64,000 nucleotides of DNA from Nemophila menziesii (Eukaryota; Streptophyta; Magnoliopsida; Boraginales; Hydrophyllaceae): assembly GCA_029959085.1 (NCBI GenBank), contig JARWIR010000017.1:24541507-24605506 (forward strand). The letters run 5' to 3'. Under the pieces are notes generated by a model, which saw nothing but the letters and a program-made list of their open reading frames with translations, was not told the origin of the DNA and did not search any database. The position numbers and the translations under genes were made by a program. Positions 10,128 to 22,010 of this stretch are shown one piece after another. Each line of letters starts with the position of its first letter. Position 1 is the stretch's first letter.

Positions 10128-11368
10128 ATAGATAGATTGATATGGTTTGTCTGGCAAAATCTAACTTCTGAGTACAATTTTAATTTGTGTTAAGTTTAAT
10201 GTTGGAGATAATGTGCGATTAAATTATGTAATTGGCATCTACTACTAAGACATGATCTCTTATTTTAACTGTCTCTCTATGTCTGATGTTATATCGTACG
10301 CCTTTGATATGATTCAGCTTTTTGATGTGAAGTAGTGAAGTTTATGAATTATTAGTAAACCTAAATTCTATGTGGTGTCTGTGGGTGATACATAGGCACT
10401 ACCATTTAACTATACAATGTGTTCATACCTATTACTTATTTGGAATTTAAACGTAATGGAATCATCTGGAATTTACTTTAGATGTGTTGTTAAAACTCTA
10501 CCTAAACATTATTCTCTAAGTTATGTTTACTTATTCTCGATTCTGCTGATTCCTTTTTTGAGTGCTCACTAAATCCTTGTTGAGAGGCTAATTGGTGATA
10601 ACTTTTTTGGCATGTGTGAATAAAGGCTTTTACACATAAATAACCCTTGATATCACCACTTAATCCTATAAAAGAAAGGTTTCTGCACTCATGAATAAGC
10701 CAGGAGGCCAGTTAATCAAAATATGTATCTTTTTAGAATAAGAATTCAATTTTATATCGATGTATGATTATCTCTGTTCAGAGTAAACTAATAACTATCC
10801 TAAAGACGTATAAAATAGCACATGTAAAGTGTGTTATATTTTTCGAAACAAATAAAGGATATGACAACAAGGAAAATACTTTTGGAACCATAAATGAAAG
10901 AAAGCAAAGCAAAAATAACATAAAGTAAGCTCGACTATCAATAAACAAAACCGAGGGTAAACTAAAGAAAGGAGGTAAAATAATCCTCTATTTCAAAACA
11001 AAATCTTTGTTACAGATTATACAAGCAGGGTTAGCGAATCACCCTTCAAAAAGAAAGTCACGATCTCCTTAAGATAAAAAGGTAGGAAAAGACAAAGGGA
11101 AGAGGCCCGATGAATCTTTGGATAAGCTGACTCCATCAAATAGTGTTAATTCATCAACAAAAGATGCTCCCGAAGCATAACCACAAAAAGACGCTTCCGA
11201 GCACAACAGGTTTGCGATAAACTCAACAGCCTTATTTTATAACCCAGAGACGCTCCCTAGCGCAACAGTAGGTACAAGAAAGATCCAAGCCTAACACTTG
11301 CCCACCAAGAAAAAAGACATGAATAAAAGTTTGGTTTGGGCATACAATGACGAGCACAATATATGCAA
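10128..11368. other. NRPB8 3' flank and intergenic DNA
   Basis: The first ~150 bp should include the NRPB8 3' UTR. The rest has no convincing reading frame. From about 10840 the composition changes to purine-rich sequence that continues unbroken across the copia insertion (11373 joins 27132), so it predates that insertion and may itself be a TE remnant. Confidence 0.4.
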
Positions 11369-11373
11369 GCATA

Positions 11374-11831
11374 TGTTAGAAAAATCGATCAAACTAAAAT
11401 GCGGAAAAAATAAATAGATCGAAAAAGAGTAATGATACCTCCGGCCATTGATGTCTTAAAAAACTTTTCCTTATGTTTTGTTTTTCCAAACTCTCATGCA
11501 TTAAACTATAGATAATGTATAATTTTTGTGTGAATAAATTAAGTTTAGGGACCAAAACTCTAGTTTATATAGTCGACCTCCCATCAAACTTTTTAATGGT
11601 AATGAATTACTAGGTGTTACAACCTTTCATTTGCAAATGGTTAAATAAAAAAGTGTTACAACTTTTCATTTGCATAAAATTAATGGAAAAATCATTAAGA
11701 TAAAATTAGTGGATGGATTAATGTTGGATCATGAAAAACCAAAAATCATAAGTTTATTTTATTCATCAATTTAAAATAAAGACAAATAAAATAATACGAA
11801 TTTTTATATTAATTTAAAAAAAAGACTTATA
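11374..11831 (-). repeat. Copia 3' LTR
   Basis: Sense-strand 3' LTR of the copia element. Read on the plus strand it starts tgttagaaaaatcgatc and ends gacttata. In the sense direction it therefore begins TA rather than the usual TG and ends CA; the right LTR has the same TA end. Confidence 0.92.
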
Positions 11832-12178
11832 TTCTCCCACTTGATCCAAACATTAAATATATGAATTATGGTGATAAGTCCTCCAATAATGAGAGAGTAG
11901 TATCTTCCATGTACCACAATATATTTATCTTTTTATTTTTTATGTTGTAACTATACTTAATGAATAAACCATATGTTTGTTCTTGGTCCTAACTAAATTA
12001 TTTTCTCAAATGAAATTAAGGTGCGCAATGTATATGAGAAAATATCACAATAGATAATTATTATATTAATGATAGTGTCATACAAATAAACACTACATGA
12101 TGGGACTAAGCCCCATACTCACTACATGATACTTGAATTTCATTGGTGGCATGCCTTTAGTCAATGGATCAGCGATCA

Positions 12179-14002
12179 TTAATTCAGTACTAATGTGTTC
12201 AATGACCACCTTTTATCTTTAACACGTTCCCTTATGGCTAAATATTTAATGTCGGTGTGTTTACTTCGACTTCCACTTTTATTGTTTTTAGCCATAAAAA
12301 CAGCTGCTGAATTATCGCAAAATATTCTTAATGGTCTAGAGATAGAATCCATAATTCTAAGTCCAGATACAAAACCCTTAAACCATACACCTTGTGAAGT
12401 AGTCTCAAAACAAGAGATGAACTCAGCTTCCATAGTAGAAGTTGCAGTCATAGTCTGTTTGACACTCCTCCATGACATAGCTCCATCGGCCATCATAAAA
12501 ATGTATCCTGATGTTGACTTGCGTGAATCAATACAACCGGCAAAATCAGAATCTGAGAATCCGACCACCTCTAAATTGTTTGTTTGCATATACATAAGCA
12601 TATACTCCTTGGTTCCTTGGAGATATCTCATTACTTTCTTTGCAGCTTTCCAGTGGTCAATACCTGGGTTACTTTGATATCTACCCAACATTCCAACTAC
12701 AAATGCGATATCAGGTCTTGTGCAAACCTGAGCATACATCAAACTTCCGATAGCAGAAGCATATGGAATGTTCTTTCTCTCTCTATATCATTCTTTGGGG
12801 TTTGGTTCAAATTGAATTTATCACCCTTCACTATGGGAGCAACACTTGGCGAACAATCCTTCATCCGAAATCTCTCTAAAACTTTATTGATATAGGTTTC
12901 CTGAGACAAGCCCAAGACACCTTGAAATCTGTCTCTATGAATCTTAATGCCAATGACATAAGACGCCTCACCCATATCTTTCATATCAAATTTTTTAGAG
13001 AGAAATTGTTTCACCTCATAAAGCAAACCCTTATCATTAGTCACAAGCAAAATATCATCCACATATAAAACAGGAAAAAGAATTTTGCTCCCACTATTCT
13101 TTTGGTATATACATTGATCCATGGGGTTTTCAACAAATCCAAATGATGAAACTACTCCATGAAATTTAAAATACCATTGAAGGGAAGCTTGTTTTAATCC
13201 GTATATGGATTTCTTAAGCTTACAAACTAACTGCTCACCAGCGCTAGAGATAAAACCTTCAGGTTGTTTCATATAAACCTCTTCCTCTAGATCTCCATTA
13301 AGGAATGCCGTTTTCACATCCATTTGGTGCAACTCAAGATCAAAATGTGCGACTAATGCTAAAATAATGCGTAAGGAATCTTTCTTAGATATAGGATAAA
13401 AAGTCTCTGTGTAATCAATTCCTTCTTTCTGAGTAAATCCCTTAGCAACAAGTCTGGCTTTGTATCTCTCGATATTGCCTAATGAGTCTTACTTGGTTTT
13501 AAATACCCATTTACAACCAATTGCTTTAGCCCCATTAGGCAATTCCATAAGTTCCCAGACATCATTGTTCTTCATCGAATTCATTTCCTCTTTCATCGCA
13601 TTATACCATAATTTGATTCTTTGCAACTTATGGCTTGTGAAAAGTCAGAAGGATAATTTTTTACTCCAAAATTATAGTCAGATTCTTGAAGATATACTAC
13701 ATAATCACTAGAAATTGATGATTTCTTAAACCTGGTTGACCTTCTTAATGTTGTATCATCATTATCTGTATGAGGTTCAACTTGTTGTTCATAATTACTA
13801 GGTTCATCATGAACAACTTGATCTATCAGAATATCGTCAACAACTTGTGGTTCTTCAACGATTGAACGTTCAACACTAGATTATACTCGAGGGGTGCTAT
13901 GAACAATAATCATTCTATCACTTGAAGTGGAAGGTTGAATTTCTGAATGGTCAATATCAGAAATTACATTTCTAATTTGATCGCTCCCACTGATTAAGTC
14001 AT
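12179..14002 (-). pseudogene. Copia pol 3' part: linker, RT and RNase H (broken)
   Basis: Part of the copia polyprotein downstream of the gypsy insertion. From the 14002 side it shows a Ser-rich linker with an LRRSTR motif, then the RT beginning near 13610 (NDVWEL, GCKWVFKTK) with the catalytic YVDDILL near 13040, and RNase H (GFSDSDFAGC, KSTSGYIF, TMEAEFIS) in 12179-12742. Breaks seen: a stop in the linker near 13880, a stop in RT near 13490 directly after the KWVFKTK block, and a frame change near 12740-12770 between RT and RNase H. Replication enzyme, non-functional here. Confidence 0.9.
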
Positions 14003-15042
14003 TGGTGTGGCCTAAGGTGTGATAAAAGATGTATAAAATAAGTGCAAATAAACACCCTAAGCTAACACGGTACTGCAAGTATTACAGGACGTATGCAAGT
14101 TTTAATGATAAGAAGATTCGTTCCTCAGGGACTGACGAAAGTTAGAGAGAACTTATGTAAATTATCAAGTGCAGATATTACAGATAGAAAAGATAATACG
14201 CAAGTAGAAAGAAGAGAAAGACAAATATTTATTTGGTTTTTATAATAAAACTAAACTAAAGACTGAAAATAAATAAATAAAAGAAAAGGAAAGAAGATAG
14301 TATGAAAGTTTAGCTTGAGTAAATAGCATGTAATTCCCACTAGTTTTGCCGTTCTAAACATGTAAGGGTGAATTATGTAGTATTTCCCTAATCGGTCCCA
14401 ATTCGCTATCGGTAGTTTAAAATAGGATTTACCTGTGTCAATAAGGCTTCCTAAGCAAACTTTTCCTGTAATTGGTAAATAGTCACAAGAACTAAACCAT
14501 AGTGATTATCTAGCTAGGTTGGGTTGTCAGATCAGACCTAATACTAGACGTTATGTGCTAAACATGCAATTAAACACCGTTGTCAATGGTGACCTAATTA
14601 CTAGATGGTAATTCTATATGGCCGCGGTTCCACAAGAACACAGAATATAAATCCAAACACATAAACAGATAATAAAAACTATAATTCAATTTAAAACATT
14701 AAGTTCCCAAATTAGATAGATGTCAACTCAAAACTAGGGTTCATACATTAATGCTAAAAACTCAAACTAATAGAAATTTAGCTCATACAAAGAAGAGAAG
14801 AGAAAAGAATTACAAAATAAGAGGTTGAAGAAGACATATGATGTTTTGCTCCTTCCAGACTTCTCCTCTTGTGTTGCAGCTTCCTCTTGGCCTTGAGGTC
14901 TGGCCAAGGATGATTTTAGAGTGTTAAGAGGCTGTATTTATAGGGTATAGGAAGACCTAATTCGTTTTCTTGAAGGAGAAGGAAAGTAATGGACTCCTAG
15001 TCCAACTCAAATTCGTATGGAAATAAAGATAAACACTGCTGG

Positions 15043-17263
15043 GGAGATTGAGTGGAAATCTGAGTTGGACGAGGTTGAGGGCTAATTGAAGGTGAGGAAG
15101 GTGTGTGATCTGTACGCGCGCGTGGATATGTAGTGGATTTAACGTGGTGAAGTTTCAACGTGAAAAGGAAGTGGGCATTGAATTCCGATTTATTTGGAAA
15201 GGCTTGAAAAAGTTTTTTTGATTGAGCAATTATTAAACAATAACGCGAGAATCAACATTAATTTTCGTGTAATAATCAGCAAAATTCCGTGCAAATTCTG
15301 TGCTGCAAATATCCGATTAGCTCTCGATTTTCTGGGTTTTCTTGCTGGTTTCTTCACCGTTTTTAGTCATTCTTTTTTTGTTGAGCTCCTTTTTTCACGA
15401 CGAATCATATGGCGCCGAGGAAGAAAGCTGGTAATAAAGGAAATAAGGATAGAGTTGAAACAAAAGAGCCTGAATTGAAAGAAGTGCCTGTACAAGGAAA
15501 ATATATACTTGCAACTCCTGTGATTCAAGTTAGTAGCAATTTCTCTGCTGCAAAACGTACTAATCTGATGAACAACAGTGATGAGGAGGGGGTAGAGTAT
15601 GATTCTAGTAAGAAGGATAGCATTTCAAGAAATGAGTCCAACCTGTTTGATGAAAGTTCCAGGAGAAAAAAAAAACTGTTCAAGATGATTTAGCCTTACT
15701 CAGCTCCCGTGAAAGCATTCAAGATACTCAAGTCATTGATTGTACAATGATTGAAGGGATAAACGGCCAAGATGAGGCCTTAATTGAGGGTGAGGCTCCT
15801 AATCCTTTCATGAATGGTTTGAATGTGAGTCACAAGGAGGATTCCTCCACTTTAGGTGCAGGAACTGGAGGAATTTATCCACCTAGTGAAAGTACCCTTT
15901 TGGGAGTAGCACAAGGTAAAAGGGTGGTGGATGAGGATGAATCTGAGGTGGAAATAATAGATGAAAACAATGGTAAGCAAGGTAAGTGGAATGAATTGTT
16001 CAAGAAGAGTGATCAAGAATTGAAGCTGAAATACTTTGCTCCTAGTAAAGAAGAAGATGAACTCATGGTTAAACCTCCTAGGGATGTAGTAAAGAGTGGA
16101 ATTGAGGGATGGGGAAACTGTCTTGTTGGACAATTCTTTGGAGAAGCTCCTGAATATCACATGGTTAGAAGTATGGTTAATGCTCAATGGAGAAATTGTG
16201 GTCCCGTGGAGATAAAATCTACCGATATGGAGGATTTTCTTTTCAAGTTTCAAGGTGAGAAAGAATGTAACAATATATTAGAGCAAGTTTGGCATGTTAA
16301 TGGTAGAATTATGATCTTGAGAAAGTGGGAACCTAAAATGAAAATTGATAAGCTTGATTTAACAAAGGTTCCACTTTGGGTTAAGTTGAGAAAGGTCCCA
16401 TTACATTTGTGGACTAATGATGGTTTAAGCTACATAAGTAGTGCTTTGGGCATCCCACTTCAAATGGACCCTATAACTAAATCAAGGAATAGGCTAAGCT
16501 TTGCTAGAGTGTGTGTGGAAGTTGATATGACAAAAGAGCTTGTTAAAAGGGTGAAGGTTGATCTCGAAGAGGATGGAATTCATGTGGTGGAAGCTTATTA
16601 TGAGTGGTTACCTCCAAGATGTTCTAATTTCAAGGCTTTGGGGCATAGGGAGATTAAATGTAGTCAAGGTAGGAAAGAACCTATCAAGGAGTTACAAAGA
16701 CCTAAACCAAACCAAGCAAATAACCAACTAAACCAAAACAAAGTTCAAAAGAGGGTTGAAGAATGGAGGGTAGTGCAAAAAAAGCAAAAGGAGAAGAAGG
16801 ATGATGAATTTCAAATTCCTAGCACCAAAAATATAGTTACAACTCCACCTCAAAATGTGGGAAGTGGTAGTGCAAAAGGGAAAGAAAAAACCCCTAGTAT
16901 ACCTAGAAAGAGTGCTTATAATTCTAATATTTCTGAAGGGGAGTCAAGTAATTCCTTTTGTGTTTTAAACGAGGCAAAAGAAACCCTTAAAGAGGCTCAA
17001 AATAAGGAAAATAGGAGTCTTGAAGATGATTTGTATATGCTTATGAGTGGGGATTAAATGAGGTTTTATTGTAAGTGTTTTTATGTTTGTGTTGTTAGGT
17101 TATGTAGAGTGGTGTGTTGTAATGTTGATTTTCATAGGCTTTACATACCTAGTAATTGTTGTATAGGGTAACTTCCTAGCCATGCTTGATGTTTGGGTCA
17201 AAAGCAAGCATGGATTGATTTGTACTATTTTATTATGATATAAAATGGTCCGATAAAAAAAAA
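15043..17263 (+). mobile_element. LINE-type element with ORF1 only, poly-A tailed, 2.2 kb
   Basis: The insertion is bounded by the 12-bp duplication aaacactgctgg (15031-15042, 17264-17275) and ends in a poly-A tract directly before the right copy, as target-primed reverse transcription leaves it. It contains a leader, an L1-type ORF1 (15409-17057) and a ~200-bp 3' end, but no endonuclease or reverse transcriptase. It could be a full-length non-autonomous LINE derivative or a retroposed ORF1 transcript; the leader and intact ORF1 start argue against ordinary 5' truncation. Confidence 0.88.
15409..17057 (+). pseudogene. L1-type ORF1 protein (DUF4283 / zinc-knuckle), one frameshift
   Basis: RNA-binding ORF1 protein of plant L1-like LINEs. 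The frame from the ATG at 15409 (MAPRKKAGNKG) ends at 15693; the remainder continues in another frame from about 15680 to the stop at 17057, with the switch at a run of A near 15666-15674. The long part (436 codons from its first Met at 15747) shows the DUF4283-like core (EDFLFKF near residue 160, GRIMILRKWEP, VPLWVKLRKVPLHLW), a following SFARVCVEVDM strand and a decayed zinc knuckle (CSNFKALGHREIKC, second Cys replaced by Phe), then a Lys/Gln-rich tail. It may still code if the A-run is slippery; otherwise broken. Confidence 0.8.
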
Positions 17264-17743
17264 AAACACTGCTGGACCGTTTTGAGCATATCTTCTTCGT
17301 TATTGGTCGGTTTGAGCTCCATAAGATACCAAAAGAATCGCAACAGAATTATCTTTGTCCTTAAAGAAGGAAATTACCAAAATTGGCCTATTTCTTAGGT
17401 AAAAACGCACATCTTTAGACGTGTACTGCAGAATCCAGATTTAGCCAGCTTTTCCTTTTCCTAATTGATCTCAGTTTCCTTCTATCTCCAATTACCATGC
17501 TAATCTCTTTCCATAAGTTGTAGTCTTTGACTTGGACTCTAATTAATCTCCATAATTATCTTTAAAGCTTCACACTAAATTAAACAATTAAACCCAATAT
17601 GCTCTAAAAATATTATGTTACTAAATCAAGACTCAAAATAGGAAAGTGCACTAAATTAAGCTAAGATCGACCTATAAACTAATAAATAAGCCTAAAATGA
17701 TGTCTCTGAAGTATATTATATTATCACAAATGAGGATACATCA

Positions 17744-19482
17744 AGACCCCCAACTCAAAGTTGTATCGTCCCGATACAATAAAAGTAAAGAACAGTAGGG
17801 TAGTCAAGAAGAAGAAGTAGGAGGAGAATAAGAACAGAACACAATGAATGATCCTAGAGCAAAAAATCTAAAAAGTCTCATGTAGTAATGCTCAAGAAAT
17901 AATGCACAAAGATGCTTAATATAAATGTATTCAACAATCCATAAATTCAAGTCCAGATTAATTTCGCAATGCTAGAAGGAGAGGATGATAACTTAGTTCA
18001 GGTTAATGGCTATAGGTTGTTCATAGGTCCTAAATAGCTTCCAATGGTCCACTTACCTACTACCTAATAGCTCAATTGTTTCTCCATCTAGTAGTTAGAA
18101 ATCCTAAGGTCTTTGGTCATAACGTGGCTTAAGGACGGGTGTGGTATATTTGGATAATGAAAAGTGAGCTTTTGGCTCTCTCCTCACTAGCCATCAACGA
18201 ATCGCCCTAGAGCATGAGTTTTCACTCGAAGATGTTCTCACTCAACCCAATTTATTGATGCTTTTGACTTGCATCCCCAATAATCCTAATTAAAACCTTT
18301 AGTGATGATTTACAAAATTCCACTTTGCCGGTCCGAATATATATTCTTTTCATATCAATTTTTTCTTTTTTGTATAGCTATGACTCTCTTTTTGATGTTG
18401 AGATATCACACTATTTTTTCATATATATATTCTTTCTTTTTATGCCCTTGTTGGCAAATTTAGCTCGTAGCTTCTTTTCCATTCACTATTACCCCAGAAA
18501 AGGGTTATATTAATAACAATTTCATCATCAATAAAGTCACAAATATAATACCCAAATCCCAAAGTTCCCTAATGATGAAACCTACCACCCCAAACTCAAG
18601 CTCTAAAACAACTTGTTTCAGGTTTTGCGATTCGAGTGCGGGTCATATAGATAAGTCCTACAAACTAAGGGTATGGATTATAATGTGGTTCAATAAAAAG
18701 GCTTAAGAAAGGCTCAGAGGGGCTAAGACGGATAAATAATAACAATAATCAAATAAAAGGGTGAGAAAGTATAAAAGGCTTCAAGTGTTTTATTCATGAA
18801 AGAACTGCCTTAGTCATTTTTCTAACTACCGGATTTTGTTACTTTTTTTCACTAATAGTTCATAGATAAGCAGGTTTTCAACTAATTTTAAACCTCACGT
18901 TCTACACACCAAATAACTATTCCTAAGTTTCAACGTGACTTCTTAGCATTGCTCATTAACTTTTCTATCCTTTATTTCCTGTTTTCATACATGCATCTAA
19001 ACAAATTTGTTGCATCTTTCAAAAAAATACTACCTACTATCATTAACTTAATAAAATCATGCTCAAATAGGTACATTCAACATATTCTATGCCTAATTCA
19101 ACCCAAAAAAATTTAAATTTTATGAAAAACACAAAAAGGAAGATGAGGACAACGAATCCCCACCCCCAACTCAAAAATGAGCCGTGTCCCCACGACTTGA
19201 AAAAGACTCAAGAAAAATAAAATTTAAAATTAGCATACATATTGCACATAAAGAAATGGTAGGGAAGAAAGAAAACATACTCTTCGAGGCTATTACCTCG
19301 CCTTATCGGCACTCGGATTAAATGTATCTTCTTCACCCAACTTCTTATTCGCTTTTCGTTCAGGACACGTGATCATAATAGGACATTGCATTAAATAACG
19401 ACATGGGAGAGATCGAAAATTCGTATCACCTCCTCATAGATCAACTGTGCCACATCTTCTTCTTCTCCTCACAAAATACAAT
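17744..19482. other. Non-coding internal part of the gypsy derivative
   Basis: Between the 3' LTR and the Lys-rich frame. It starts with the polypurine tract (17744-17760, minus-strand sense). No retrotransposon domain is recognisable in any frame. The short frame at 18325-18513 is a hydrophobic chance frame in pyrimidine-rich DNA. Confidence 0.6.
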
Positions 19483-19860
19483 TCACAAACAACCCAAATA
19501 TTCCAGATCTCCATGAATCTTCTTGTATTCTCCTTCAACTTCTTCTTCAAATACTTTCTTATAAGAAAAAGGTAGTTCCTTTAATTGTTTCCTCGGAGAA
19601 GCTATCAGGGCCCTTGAAGCTTTCTCTTTTTCTTTGGGTGCAGGACCTTGTTGAGGTTGTGTTTTCTCCTTTGCATAAAAGTAAAGCTTTTTACCATTAC
19701 GATCAAACAAAGGTATCCCACTCTTCTCAACTTTATCTTTACCCTTTGATTTAGAACTAGCACCTTTGTCAATTGATTTCTTCTTGTTTAAATCCAATCC
19801 CTTGTTACTCTTCACCTCCCTCTTGTTAGCTAAAATTGTTGTTCTATTAGTCATCTTCAA
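19483..19860 (-). CDS. Lys-rich 125-residue frame of unknown role in the gypsy derivative
   Basis: Open frame on the element's sense strand, starting ATG at 19860 (MKMTNRTTILANKREV). It is strongly basic over residues 10-50 (repeated KK, GKDKVEK), then has LFDRNGKKLYFYAKEK and an acidic EEEVEGEYKK near the end. No family is recognised and no zinc-binding or protease motif is seen. It lies between Gag and the 3' LTR, where extra ORFs are found in some gypsy elements, but nothing here shows homology to them. Could be a chance frame. Confidence 0.35.
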   Translation of the reverse strand: MKMTNRTTILANKREVKSNKGLDLNKKKSIDKGASSKSKGKDKVEKSGIPLFDRNGKKLYFYAKEKTQPQQGPAPKEKEKASRALIASPRKQLKELPFSYKKVFEEEVEGEYKKIHGDLEYLGCL

Positions 19861-20229
19861 TTAACCCCCAACTCAAAGCTTTAGCAACCCTTGAAATTTG
19901 AACTTGTGAATTAATGGTTGAACAAGCTTGATTTGGCCTAGGATAGGTGAATTGATGATGAATCTCTATGTGGGTAAGGTGGATTTGTAATGGGTTGGCT
20001 TGGATTTAAGAAATTGTAGGATAAATTTTGAAAATTTGGCTATTTGATTCTTCAATTTGAATGTATTTGGTGAAGATTGGGTGTTTGATTCTTGTAATGA
20101 TGTGGAGAGAAGATTTGATGTGTTTTTCTTGATGATTGGGTAATTTTTTGATGATTGGTGACGGTTTTTGTGAGCTTCAATGGAGTTAGGAGAGTTTTGG
20201 AGAAGAGAAAGAGGCTTAAGGTTTAGTAA

Positions 20230-20610
20230 ATTCTGACTAATAAGAATCAACCCTCTTTTATAAGCTTGAAAACCTGTTTTTCTTTCTCCAGCAGTGTCGC
20301 GCGGACCATGGCACAGACTAGGGGGTAGTCCGCAGGGTACCCCGCAACATCTGTAGCTCCCTTCGTCAAAATACCCGTGATAGCTACCCCGTGGCACGTG
20401 TTTTCTTTGTGCGGTGCATGGCGCGGTATAGGGTACGGTGTAGGGTCCGGTATACCGGAGCCATCAGCTATTTTTTTTCTTTTCTGTATAAAACACGTGG
20501 CTGCTACCGTGGCACGGGTTTTCTCACCGGCGGTATACCGCGGCTGAGGTCCGGTATACCGCACCCCTGCTTCAGTTTTTCCGAAAATTTTGCTCGCCTT
20601 CCCTAACTCG
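20230..20610. repeat. GC-rich repeat block with CGGTATACCG palindromes
   Basis: An island far richer in GC than its surroundings. ccggtataccg occurs near 20450 and 20551, ggcggtataccgcgg near 20530, and a related ggcgcggtataggg near 20430. The phrase ctacc(cc)gtggcacg(t/g)gttttct occurs at about 20385 and 20503, giving a diverged ~118-bp direct repeat. It lies within the gypsy derivative, on the sense side 3' of Gag. It breaks into short frames only. Confidence 0.75.
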
Positions 20611-20759
20611 ATTTCTCCAATACCTAATCATCAAAAACACTAATACCTTCCTCAAATATGCAATATCAACTAAAATTAACTAAACTAAACATAAATTAAA
20701 AACTGGAAACGTAAAAACATAAACGAAATTACGGGTTGTCTCCCGTATAGCACTTTTGT

Positions 20760-22010
20760 TTAACGTCTTTCAAAGCTAGACGTGTTACCTCGATTAAGGC
20801 GGACGAAATTTCCACCCTTTGCCTCTGATTCCCACGAACTTTTAGCTCGATTCTTTATAATCATGGATGGTGCCATCCAAGATGTCGTGGGAGAAGGTGT
20901 TTCTAGTGGTAACTCGATTTCATTTGTAGCACTACATTCCTCTGGCAATCCACTCATCTCTTTAGTTTCGCATCTTCGTTTGTTAGAAAGAATGTCCTTC
21001 ATGAATTGACCGTATTTTGACATTCTTGTGAGAGCTTCTACAAACGGGATGCTGATCTTTAACTTGTTCACCATGTCAACGAACTTCTTGAATTCCAGGT
21101 CATTGTCCTTTCTGACACGTGAAGGGAATGGTGGAGGAGGACATGTGTTGGTTACCACTGGGCTCTCTTTCTTTTCTGGTGTCTTCTCTTGGACACTTCT
21201 TTGTTCAACTACCTCTTCGACCTTGCCTTCTGTTGTTTCTTCTCCCCCCGTTTCTGGAATATGGACTGGTTCTGGTTCTGGTCTTGGTGGAGGTAGTTGT
21301 TTTCCACTTCTTAATTCAATTGCATGGCAAACTTTGTTTTCTGGAGCACTAGTATCACTTCGGAGTTGCCTTTCTGCAAGGATTTTAGTTTTTTCCACCA
21401 TTTGTGACACTGTCTGCACCATCTCCATAAGTGCATTCTGCGAGTTTTGGTATCCCTGCTGGCTAATTTCTATATCTTCAATTATGTTCATTATCTTAGC
21501 CATGGTTGAATTCGAACTCGAAGGTTGTTCTTGTACGGTTTGCTGCATTGAATAAGGAGGTGGTTCTTGATAAGCTTCATTATAACTTGGCGCTTCTTGA
21601 TAGATAGGTTGTGGAGGATAATAAGATTGTGGTCGTGGTTGATAATAATCATCATAGTGATGGTTATAATTCTGTTGATCTCCGACCCAATTGTAACTCT
21701 GTGGGGGTTGATCCTTAGCGTAATTTCCTTGAGATTGATAATAACCATCATAATAATGGTCTCTTTGATAAGGCATGAAGGAAATTGAGGCTGGATTATT
21801 CATGCAATATTCCCACGAGTGATCTCTTGCTCCACAACTAGGACATGAAGGTGCGGTACGTACTAGATTCCTCTGAGCTAGTTTTCGCGATTGTTCTCGT
21901 AATTCCTCAAGTTGTTGGCTTAACTCTTTGAGCTTTAGAGATTCTAAAGTCTCTGTTTGTTTTTCTGATTCGAACGACCAATTTCTCTGGGTTTCAAGAA
22001 AATTCTCCAT
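20760..22010 (-). CDS. Truncated gypsy Gag: zinc knuckle and PR-linker region, no capsid
   Basis: 416-residue frame with its ATG at 22010, about 190 bp inside the PBS. Order: coiled-coil-prone Glu/Gln-rich N-terminus (residues 1-48), a CCHC knuckle CPSCGARDHSWEYC (near 55-68), a Tyr/Gln/Pro-rich stretch (80-160), ELRSGKQLPPPRPEPEP (near 228), CPPPPFPSRVRKDNDLEFKK and ISIPFVEALTRM near 320-335, then GLPEECSA. These are the nucleocapsid and pre-protease segments of Athila-like Gag. The capsid domain that normally precedes the knuckle is absent, and the frame ends where the protease would begin. Structural RNA-binding role is inferred; the frame is open throughout. Confidence 0.8.
   Translation of the reverse strand: MENFLETQRNWSFESEKQTETLESLKLKELSQQLEELREQSRKLAQRNLVRTAPSCPSCGARDHSWEYCMNNPASISFMPYQRDHYYDGYYQSQGNYAKDQPPQSYNWVGDQQNYNHHYDDYYQPRPQSYYPPQPIYQEAPSYNEAYQEPPPYSMQQTVQEQPSSSNSTMAKIMNIIEDIEISQQGYQNSQNALMEMVQTVSQMVEKTKILAERQLRSDTSAPENKVCHAIELRSGKQLPPPRPEPEPVHIPETGGEETTEGKVEEVVEQRSVQEKTPEKKESPVVTNTCPPPPFPSRVRKDNDLEFKKFVDMVNKLKISIPFVEALTRMSKYGQFMKDILSNKRRCETKEMSGLPEECSATNEIELPLETPSPTTSWMAPSMIIKNRAKSSWESEAKGGNFVRLNRGNTSSFERR

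Larger units (their letters stand above)
14003..17743 (-). repeat. Gypsy 3' LTR, split by a LINE-type insertion
   Basis: The LTR starts TGGTGTGGCC at 14003 and ends gaggatacatca at 17743 (plus-strand reading). It is interrupted after 15042 by 15043-17263 and resumes at 17264 with the duplicated aaacactgctgg. Without the insertion it is about 1508 bp and aligns along its length with 22198-23706. Confidence 0.93.

Noticed and set aside
12195..12677. 160-codon plus-strand frame
   Set aside because: Antisense shadow of the copia RNase H region.
21028..21555. 175-codon plus-strand frame
   Set aside because: Antisense shadow of the minus-strand Gag frame 20760-22010.
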